This document shows positions 1-4,885 of a DNA stretch of 5,350 nt, piece by piece. Position numbers and translations under genes: made by a program. A model generated the notes under the pieces. The model was not told the DNA's origin, did no database searches, and saw nothing but the letters and a program-made list of their open reading frames with translations. Numbering within the stretch: position 1 is the first letter of the stretch; each line of letters opens with the position of its first letter. Source of the stretch: Bacteroidota bacterium (GTDB taxonomy: Bacteria > Bacteroidota > Bacteroidia > Chitinophagales > LD1); contig CANGXE010000136.1 in NCBI GenBank assembly GCA_947457525.1, positions 1-5,350 of the forward strand, written 5' to 3'.

Positions 1-113
1 GCCGTGATTTTTGCATCTTGTTCTTCTGTTTGTTTTTTTACTTCTTCTGCATTGTTGCAGCTGCTTAGTGCAAGAGCTGCACCGGCTACGAAGATCATGA
101 ATATTTTTTTCAT
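1..113 (-). CDS. Small putative lipoprotein, N-terminal part only (runs off window)
   Basis: Reading the minus strand from ATG at 113-111 gives 37 complete codons with no stop before the window edge, so only the N-terminus is visible. It begins MKKIFMIFVAG, a lysine-led hydrophobic signal sequence, and has a textbook lipobox LSSC with Cys19 as the predicted lipidated residue. After the cysteine come N-N-A-E-E and then a Lys/Glu/Gln-rich, probably helical stretch (VKKQTEEQDAKIT). The acidic pair a few residues after the cysteine resembles the lipoprotein export signal described in Capnocytophaga (K-(D/E)2 or Q-A-(D/E)2), so surface exposure is possible but unproven. It lies 30 bp downstream of the neighbouring lipoprotein gene (144-395), shares a TEEQ..AK motif with it, and is probably co-transcribed. 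The function is unknown. Confidence that it is a real gene is good because the signal sequence and lipobox are clear. Confidence 0.8.
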   Translation of the reverse strand, partial: MKKIFMIFVAGAALALSSCNNAEEVKKQTEEQDAKIT

Positions 114-143
114 TTTGTTTCTTGTTTTTAGGTGAGTTTACAA

Positions 144-395
144 TTATTTGCTGGCTGTTTCAGCTGCAGCTGCTGCTTTTAATTCTTCTACTTTTGCATC
201 TACCTGAGCTTGGAGGCCGGTTTGACAAGCTGCACGTAATTCTTGCAACTTCGCTTCAGATTGGGCAGTGTACAAAGAGTCAACTTTAGCGTTGATTTGC
301 TCTTCAGTAAGCGGAGTAAATTTTTCGCCACAGCTAGTTGTTGTGAGAGCGAAAAAAGCGCCTACCGCTAGGGTTAGAACTATTCCTTTTTTCAT
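144..395 (-). CDS. Small Ala/Glu/Lys-rich putative lipoprotein (83 aa)
   Basis: The 83-residue protein has a lipoprotein-type N-terminus: MKK, a hydrophobic stretch to about residue 17, then TTTSC with Cys22 as the likely lipidation site. The -3 residue is Thr rather than the usual Leu, but Bacteroidota lipoboxes are often relaxed. The predicted mature part (22-83, 62 residues) is almost all helix-forming. It repeats a short AK[VL]xxL pattern at 36-41, 48-53 and 67-72 and ends in an Ala-rich tail whose last residue is Lys. A second cysteine (Cys57) could form a disulfide. Size, helical character and terminal Lys recall Braun-type Lpp, but that is resemblance, not homology I can show. The ATG at 395 follows a good Bacteroidetes promoter (429-462) with a leader of about 30 nt and no Shine-Dalgarno. 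It is the first gene of a pair with the lipoprotein at 1-113. I do not recognise the family. Confidence 0.82.
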   Translation of the reverse strand: MKKGIVLTLAVGAFFALTTTSCGEKFTPLTEEQINAKVDSLYTAQSEAKLQELRAACQTGLQAQVDAKVEELKAAAAAETASK

Positions 396-428
396 GGTTT
401 TTAATTGATTTTAGTTATTAATTAATGA

Positions 429-462
429 CAAAAATAGCTTTTGTGAATTAAAATGCGCAAAA
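429..462 (-). promoter_or_regulatory. Bacteroidetes-type promoter for the lipoprotein pair
   Basis: Read on the minus strand, TTTTG (462-458) is followed after 21 nt by TATTTTTG (436-429), which fits the phylum's -33 TTTG / -7 TAnnTTTG consensus at a usual spacing. Transcription would start near 422-424, leaving a leader of about 28 nt before the ATG at 395. This is a consensus match only; no start site has been mapped. Confidence 0.62.
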
Positions 463-463
463 G

Positions 464-473
464 GTTTGCAAAC
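464..473. promoter_or_regulatory. Perfect 10-bp palindrome, possible operator
   Basis: GTTTGCAAAC is a perfect inverted repeat. It lies 1 bp upstream of the -33 element of the minus-strand promoter (458-462) and about 16 bp before the -33 element of the plus-strand promoter (490-493). That is a plausible site for a dimeric regulator acting on either or both genes. A 10-bp palindrome is expected about once per kilobase in random sequence, so it may be chance. Confidence 0.25.
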
Positions 474-489
474 ATTTTTGGGTAGTTGG

Positions 490-522
490 TTTGATTATTC
501 TTTGCACCAATTACTAATTTTG
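490..522 (+). promoter_or_regulatory. Bacteroidetes-type promoter for the DUF4294 gene
   Basis: TTTG at 490-493 is followed after exactly 21 nt by TAATTTTG at 515-522, a full match to the -7 consensus TAnnTTTG. The predicted start near 529 gives a leader of about 30 nt before the ATG at 560. It mirrors the minus-strand promoter at 429-462, so 396-559 is a divergent promoter region. A second near-match, ATAGTTTG at 527-534, has the wrong internal spacing. Confidence 0.62.
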
Positions 523-559
523 GTACATAGTTTGAATATATGGCAATAAACATACCAAA

Positions 560-1171
560 ATGAAAACCACACTAATTTTATTCATCATTTTAATAATAAA
601 CGTATTTAACATACATGCGCAAACAAAAAAATTGGGCGTTCGCAATAATCCCTCTCTGGAGGAAGAGGTTAAATATGGTCCCGAAGTGAACTATCCGGAC
701 AGTATTTTCATCGTAAATCTGCCCGATGTTCCTATTATTTATTTTAAGACTAAAGAAGAATGGACACAATACTACAAGTACAAGAGTAGAATTGTGAAAG
801 TGTTGCCGTATGTTAAAATCGCCAAACAGCTGCATGCCGAATTGGTAGCAGAAAAAGAAAACAGTAAAAAACGGCAATACAAAAAATATCGCAAAGACGT
901 AGAGAAAGAAATGCGAGCAAAATTTGAAAAGGAGTTAAAAAACTTAACTCAAGGTCAAGGGGAAATGCTGTTTAAACTCATCAATCGGGAAACAGGAAAT
1001 AACTCTTACAACTTGATTAAAGATATCAAAGGAGGATTTCAGGCAGGCATTCTGCAACTGTTAGCTAAGCGATGGGGTTATAATCTCAAGGATAAGTATG
1101 ATCCCAACCAAGAAAAAATGATTGAATTAATCATTAAAGAACTTGGCCCGGCATACAATGTGAAATCATAG
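560..1171 (+). CDS. Secreted DUF4294 family protein
   Basis: The 203-residue protein starts with a signal peptide: MKTT, a long Ile/Leu-rich core, then IHA before Gln21, a good signal peptidase I site. There is no lipobox, so a periplasmic or secreted product is predicted. The rest, from about residue 45, matches my memory of DUF4294, a family of unknown function found in Bacteroidota. Recognisable parts are the YYKYKSRIVKVLPYVKIAK segment (71-89), a highly basic helical stretch (about 98-127), LTQGQGEMLFKLINRETG (129-146) and the IKGGFQAG / LAKRWGYNLKDKYDP region (156-182). The polar REtG segment and the Arg/Tyr/Trp positions are the best candidates for functional residues, but no catalytic activity is established. 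The length is about normal for the family and the gene looks intact. It is a single gene with its own promoter, and its TAG stop abuts the stop of the converging glycosyltransferase gene. Confidence 0.88.
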   Translation: MKTTLILFIILIINVFNIHAQTKKLGVRNNPSLEEEVKYGPEVNYPDSIFIVNLPDVPIIYFKTKEEWTQYYKYKSRIVKVLPYVKIAKQLHAELVAEKENSKKRQYKKYRKDVEKEMRAKFEKELKNLTQGQGEMLFKLINRETGNNSYNLIKDIKGGFQAGILQLLAKRWGYNLKDKYDPNQEKMIELIIKELGPAYNVKS

Positions 1172-2173
1172 TTAAATCTTGGAGGCGAACATTTTAAGTA
1201 TTGTATCAGCAATTTGTTCTTCTTCCACCTTATTCATACAATCAAAGTGCCCTTCGGGGCAATTTTTATATCCAATTTTGGAGCACGGGCGGCATTTCAA
1301 ATCTGCTATTTGAATAACTAGTTGTGGAACTTCATGTTTGCCATAATAAGGAAACATACCAAACTCGGGGATGGTATTTCCCCAGATTGAAATGATTGGC
1401 TTCTTTAGAGCTGCAGCTATATGCATCAAACCGGTGTCGTTAGTAACCACAACACTAGCTTTTTGCAACAATGAAGCCGATTGTGCCAAGGAATATTTGC
1501 CCGCTGCATTGTAAATCGGGTGATTGGGCAAAGTACTCATTATAGTTTGTCCATCAATTTTATCCTCCGGACCGCCAAACAAAACAATGGGGGTATTAGA
1601 CATTAACTTTAAAGTCGAAACAATTTTCTGTAAGGGAAATTTCTTGGTGTTTTGCTTTGCTCCAATGACCCAAGCTACAAATCCATGGCGATGCGAAGTC
1701 GGCAACTCTTCTATGTTAATGATATCTTTTGTAGCGATGAAATAATCCAAGCCTTCATGGTCGTTATGCAAGCTTAGTCGGCTAGTTGTGGCCACGTATC
1801 TCTCTACGATAGAACTACTAGGCAACTGATTAATTTTCAAATTAACCATCAACCATTTTTGCCAATTCAGTTTATCAAACGAAAATGACGGCACTCCCAA
1901 TTTCCACTTTAATAAAAAGCTGCGCTGATTGTTGTGCAAATCAATCACGTAATCATATTGCTCTGCTTTGAGCATTTGAATTAAATCTGAAATCGAATTC
2001 TCTAAATAATATACTTTGTCAATGTGGGGATTTGCCGTTACTATTTCAGCATATTGTTTCTTTGTAGCAAAGTGAATTTTTGCATTAGCCAACTGTAATT
2101 TGAGGCAGCGCACCACAGGTGTGGTCAACACAATATCTCCGATGGAAGAAAACCTTATGACTAGTATTTTCAC
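1172..2173 (-). CDS. Glycosyltransferase family 9 (heptosyltransferase-like)
   Basis: This 333-residue protein has the two-domain GT-B layout of the WaaC/WaaF/RfaQ family, which moves ADP-heptose or a related sugar onto lipid A-core or another surface glycan at the inner face of the inner membrane. The N-terminal MKILVIRFSSIGDIVLTTP carries the family Asp13, the proposed catalytic base. The C-terminal domain opens near residue 165 (WVIGAKQNTKKFP, with the Lys expected to contact the donor) and holds NDTGLMHIAAAL (245-256), the D-x-G-x-x-H donor-binding motif. A four-cysteine cluster near the end (Cys294, 297, 305, 312), typical of many GT9 members, suggests a structural motif. The length is normal. 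The start is GTG (2173-2171): the preceding in-frame codons are TTT TTA AAA after the TAA of the upstream gene, so no ATG is available. The gap to the upstream gene is 9 bp with no clear Shine-Dalgarno, so translational coupling is likely. The acceptor sugar cannot be told from sequence. Confidence 0.92.
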   Translation of the reverse strand: MKILVIRFSSIGDIVLTTPVVRCLKLQLANAKIHFATKKQYAEIVTANPHIDKVYYLENSISDLIQMLKAEQYDYVIDLHNNQRSFLLKWKLGVPSFSFDKLNWQKWLMVNLKINQLPSSSIVERYVATTSRLSLHNDHEGLDYFIATKDIINIEELPTSHRHGFVAWVIGAKQNTKKFPLQKIVSTLKLMSNTPIVLFGGPEDKIDGQTIMSTLPNHPIYNAAGKYSLAQSASLLQKASVVVTNDTGLMHIAAALKKPIISIWGNTIPEFGMFPYYGKHEVPQLVIQIADLKCRPCSKIGYKNCPEGHFDCMNKVEEEQIADTILKMFASKI

Positions 2174-2182
2174 TTTTAAAAA

Positions 2183-2710
2183 TTAAATATCAAAACCTTC
2201 TTCCGATAAATACTTTTTTGCTTCTTCCACATAAACGGCAGCTCCCCATTTTAGCTTTTCAATTAGTTCTTCGGGCAGGCGCTTAACCACTTTTGCCGGC
2301 ACACCCATCACGAGTGAATAATCAGGAATCTCCACGCCCTCTGTAACCAATGCACAAGCACCAATCACGCAACAATTACCAATTTTAGCATCATTAAGAA
2401 TTGTTGAGCGAATGCCAATCAGATTATTGTCGCCAATAGTGCAGCCATGCACAATGGCACCATGCCCAATGATATTTTCTTTACCGACTTTGATAGTTTT
2501 GCCCGGGTCGGTGTGAAAGATAACCCCATCTTGAATATTTGTTCTATCGCCCACTTCTACTCTATCCATATCTGCTCGAATAATAGCGCCAAACCAAACA
2601 CTTACATTGTCGCCCAAGGTGATGTCACCCACCAGCGTGGCGTTGTCGGCAATAAAGACATCTTTGCCAACCTTTACTTTACTTTTCAAATGTTCCAAAT
2701 AATTGCTCAT
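2183..2710 (-). CDS. Gamma-carbonic anhydrase-like hexapeptide-repeat protein (YrdA/PaaY type)
   Basis: The 175-residue protein is a left-handed beta-helix made of hexapeptide repeats ([LIV]-G-x-x-x-x) from about residue 17 to 125, followed by a C-terminal helix (about 145-170) that packs along the helix in this family. Such proteins form trimers with a metal at each subunit interface. The gamma-class residues are all present: His66, His83 and His88 as the three metal ligands, with Arg45, Asp47 and Gln60 around the active site. Carbonic anhydrase activity is therefore possible, but many YrdA/PaaY/CaiE relatives have weak or no activity, or act on CoA thioesters, so the true reaction is unsure. 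No transmembrane or signal segment is seen, so it should be cytosolic. ATG at 2710 is preceded by AGGGAG with 7-nt spacing, supporting this start. It is the first gene of a two-gene operon with the GT9 gene. Confidence 0.9.
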   Translation of the reverse strand: MSNYLEHLKSKVKVGKDVFIADNATLVGDITLGDNVSVWFGAIIRADMDRVEVGDRTNIQDGVIFHTDPGKTIKVGKENIIGHGAIVHGCTIGDNNLIGIRSTILNDAKIGNCCVIGACALVTEGVEIPDYSLVMGVPAKVVKRLPEELIEKLKWGAAVYVEEAKKYLSEEGFDI

Positions 2711-2717
2711 AGTTTTA

Positions 2718-2723
2718 CTCCCT
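2718..2723 (-). promoter_or_regulatory. Shine-Dalgarno of the hexapeptide protein gene
   Basis: On the minus strand AGGGAG lies 7 nt before the ATG at 2710. A site this good is uncommon in this window, where most starts have only A/T-rich leaders. It fixes the start and suggests relatively efficient initiation. Confidence 0.55.
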
Positions 2724-2734
2724 AAGTTGAACGG

Positions 2735-2742
2735 CTAAAGTA
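2735..2742 (-). promoter_or_regulatory. Weak -7-like element for the hexapeptide/GT9 operon
   Basis: The minus strand reads TACTTTAG, one mismatch from TAnnTTTG, 24 nt before the ATG at 2710. I see no TTG at the expected -33 distance. It is the best promoter candidate on this strand of the 2711-2810 divergent region, but it is weak. Confidence 0.28.
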
Positions 2743-2798
2743 GAAAATAGAATGACGCTTCTCCTATCCTATCGCTAAATTTCCTTACTTCGTTCGAC

Positions 2799-2806
2799 TA
2801 ATTTTG
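2799..2806 (+). promoter_or_regulatory. Possible -7 element just before galT
   Basis: TAATTTTG matches the -7 consensus TAnnTTTG exactly and is embedded in ACTAATTTTG, the same 10-mer found in the promoter at 513-522. It ends only 4 nt before the galT ATG, so initiation from it would give a leaderless or nearly leaderless mRNA. No good -33 element is visible 17-23 nt upstream. A near-match, TAAATTTC at 2776-2783, could be the real -7 element and would leave a leader of about 20 nt. Confidence 0.4.
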
Positions 2807-2810
2807 AACT

Positions 2811-3785
2811 ATGCCCGAATTGAGATGGAACCCTTTGCTAGACACTTGGACGATGGTAGCGACTAATCGTCAAGCTCGTCCTCACTTACCCAAAGATTAT
2901 TGTCCTTTTTGTCCATCGCAAAACAAAGCATTACCCAACTTTACTGTACTTGCCTATCCGAATGATTTCCCCACCATGCAGCCCCAGGGGTTTGGCATAA
3001 AACAAATATCAAAAGGAATTTTTAGAACAAAAGATGCCATTGGAAAATGTGAAGTCATTCTCTATTCGCCCGATCACGATAAACAACTTTATCAATTAAG
3101 CGATGCGCATTTATTGGAGTTAGTTTCACTCTGGCAAAATCGTTTTACTGAGCTATCTAAAGATAAAAACATCAAGTATATCTTTGAGTTTGAAAACCGT
3201 GGTGAGGAAGTTGGCGTAACTATTCCACATCCGCATGGGCAGTTATATGCCTACTCATTTATCCCTGCTAAAATCAAAGAAGAACTTCGCAACAGTAAAA
3301 AATACTTCAAAGAAAATGGCTCGTCTATTTTTAATGATTTAAACAAAGCCGAAAAAAAGTATAAGAAAAGAATTGTTTATGAAAATAATTCCTTCACCGC
3401 ATACATCCCATACTTCACTGACTATCCGTTTGGTGTTTTTATCACCCACAAAAAACTAAAAGGGAATATTGGTTTATTCACCCCCAAAGAATGTGTTGAT
3501 TTGGCCGATGCGTTGAAGAAAATCACAGCGGGTTTCGATAAAATTTATCACCGACCTTTTCCCTACATGATGTGTATTCATCAAACTCCGGTGAACGACA
3601 AAAAATATGCAGACTCGGCAGATTATTATTCTTTTCACATAGAGTTTTATCCTCCGCTACGCGCCAAAGACAAAATCAAATGGTATGCCGGCAGCGAAAT
3701 GGGCGCAGGTGCAGCGGCTAATCCGTTGGATGTAGATGAATGTGCAGCCATATTGCGAGACTGTATTCAATCAACAAAAGCATGA
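2811..3785 (+). CDS. galT: Galactose-1-phosphate uridylyltransferase
   Basis: This cytosolic Leloir enzyme exchanges UMP between UDP-glucose and galactose-1-phosphate, giving UDP-galactose and glucose-1-phosphate. The 324-residue protein is close to the usual length (about 330-350). It is a HIT-superfamily protein with HPHGQ at 140-144; His142 is the expected nucleophile that carries the uridylyl group. Zinc-site residues are present: Cys31 and Cys34 (CPFCP), His89 (SPDHD) and His140. The E. coli iron-site residues appear to map to Glu158, His257, His276 and Glu278, the last being Glu in FHIEFYPP where E. coli has His (LHAHFYPP). The start at MPELRWNPL fits the family N-terminus. No Shine-Dalgarno is seen; a -7-like box lies directly upstream. 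The 3' end overlaps galK by ATGA, and galK and a miaE-like gene follow, so this heads a three-gene operon. Confidence 0.95.
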   Translation: MPELRWNPLLDTWTMVATNRQARPHLPKDYCPFCPSQNKALPNFTVLAYPNDFPTMQPQGFGIKQISKGIFRTKDAIGKCEVILYSPDHDKQLYQLSDAHLLELVSLWQNRFTELSKDKNIKYIFEFENRGEEVGVTIPHPHGQLYAYSFIPAKIKEELRNSKKYFKENGSSIFNDLNKAEKKYKKRIVYENNSFTAYIPYFTDYPFGVFITHKKLKGNIGLFTPKECVDLADALKKITAGFDKIYHRPFPYMMCIHQTPVNDKKYADSADYYSFHIEFYPPLRAKDKIKWYAGSEMGAGAAANPLDVDECAAILRDCIQSTKA

Positions 3786-4882
3786 AAAAATATTTCTCTC
3801 CGGGCAGAGTGAATCTTATTGGCGAGCATCTCGATTACAATGGCGGATTGGTGTTGCCGGCCGCTATACAACTTGGCATTACCGTTACGCTTACTCCTCG
3901 CCACGACAATAAAATAAACTTTCTATCAGCCAATCATTCATTCGCTTTGATGCATGACTTAGATGATGCGATTGAGTATACAAAATACAACGATTGGACA
4001 AACTATCCATTAGGGATTATAAAACAACTATTAGCCGAAGGCCACGCCATCATTCCTTGCGATTTATATTTTGAGAGCACCCTACCCGAAGGCTCAGGAT
4101 TGTCTTCCTCCGCAGCCTTAGAAGTGTTAACCGGTTACGCTTTGCTATCGCAGACAGAAAGTCAAATCAATCGTGTTTGGTTGTCGAATTTGTGTCAACA
4201 AGTGGAGAATGAATTTATTGGTGTGAAGTGCGGCATCATGGATCAAATGAGTGTAGCGCTCGGTAAAAAAGACCACGCTTTGCTGTTGGATTGTGCCTCA
4301 TTGAAGCATGAAAACATTCCCTTCGAATTAGGAACATATCGTTTGTTGATTATGAATTCGAAGAAGCCAAGGAGTTTAATTACTTCTAAATACAATGAAC
4401 GCAAAACAGAATGTGATGAAGCGTTGCGCATCATACAAGCTACTCAACCCGATGTGAAACATTTGGCACAAGCACCTCCTCACCTGCTGTCTTTGATTAG
4501 CGATGAAACCATCCATAAACGCGCTAAACATGTTATCTCTGAAAACTATCGAGTTAAAGAAGCCGTGAAAGTGTTGATGATGAACGACCTCTCTACTTTT
4601 GGTCGCTTAATGAATGCTTCGCATACATCGCTGCGCGATGATTATGCCGTGAGCGGTATAGAACTAGATACGCTAGTGGAGGCCGCACAACAAGCAACGG
4701 GTTGCTTGGGCGCAAGAATGACCGGAGCTGGATTTGGTGGTTGTGCTATCGCTATTGTCCAAGAGCAACGTGTGGCTGAGTTTACACAAATCGTGAGCGA
4801 ACAATATTTAAAAACCACCGGACTGAACTGCGAAATTTACAGTAGCACTTTTGAAGATGGTGTACATGAAATCAAAGGATAA
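3782..4882 (+). CDS. galK: Galactokinase
   Basis: Galactokinase phosphorylates alpha-D-galactose with ATP to galactose-1-phosphate, the substrate of the upstream GalT. The 366-residue protein is a GHMP kinase with all three motifs: PGRVNLIGEHLDYNGG (7-22, with Arg9 and sugar-binding Glu15, His16 and Asp18), the ATP-binding LPEGSGLSSSAA (101-112), and the C-terminal ARMTGAGFGG (311-320). The catalytic Asp is expected at 154 in CGIMDQ. I chose ATG 3782, which overlaps the galT stop as ATGA, a classic translational coupling. An in-frame ATG at 3740 would add 14 residues (MCSHIARLYSINKS) read from inside galT, and these do not resemble a galactokinase N-terminus. With the chosen start the protein lacks about 19 residues found before the first motif in E. 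coli GalK, and motif 1 has Leu17 where E. coli has Thr. The enzyme otherwise looks intact and active. Confidence 0.94.
   Translation: MKKYFSPGRVNLIGEHLDYNGGLVLPAAIQLGITVTLTPRHDNKINFLSANHSFALMHDLDDAIEYTKYNDWTNYPLGIIKQLLAEGHAIIPCDLYFESTLPEGSGLSSSAALEVLTGYALLSQTESQINRVWLSNLCQQVENEFIGVKCGIMDQMSVALGKKDHALLLDCASLKHENIPFELGTYRLLIMNSKKPRSLITSKYNERKTECDEALRIIQATQPDVKHLAQAPPHLLSLISDETIHKRAKHVISENYRVKEAVKVLMMNDLSTFGRLMNASHTSLRDDYAVSGIELDTLVEAAQQATGCLGARMTGAGFGGCAIAIVQEQRVAEFTQIVSEQYLKTTGLNCEIYSSTFEDGVHEIKG
4874..4879 (+). promoter_or_regulatory. Shine-Dalgarno of the miaE-like gene, inside the end of galK
   Basis: AAAGGA sits in the last codons of galK, 6 nt before the ATG at 4886, and fixes that start. 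It would let ribosomes load onto this gene even if coupling from galK is inefficient. Confidence 0.5.
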
Positions 4883-4885
4883 GCT

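Noticed and set aside
590..877. 95-aa open frame on the minus strand inside the DUF4294 gene
   Set aside because: It lies wholly antisense to a recognised protein family, and its translation (Phe-rich, low complexity) comes from the A-rich coding strand. It has no ribosome site or recognisable domain.
1524..1745. 73-aa plus-strand open frame inside the glycosyltransferase gene
   Set aside because: It is antisense to conserved GT9 sequence, matches no family I know, and has no promoter or Shine-Dalgarno of its own.
2447..2725. 92-aa plus-strand open frame across the hexapeptide gene
   Set aside because: It is antisense to a clear beta-helix gene and is a by-product of its codon pattern.
2761..2775. 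Short direct repeat (CCTATCCTATC) in the divergent region before galT
   Set aside because: Two copies of a 5-bp unit are too small to separate from chance, and the repeat does not line up with either promoter candidate.
3740..3781. Upstream in-frame ATG as the galK start
   Set aside because: The extra 14 residues are encoded within galT in another frame and do not resemble galactokinase N-termini; the ATGA overlap at 3782 is the better explanation.
4243..4434. 63-aa minus-strand open frame inside galK
   Set aside because: It is antisense to conserved galactokinase sequence, with no supporting signals.
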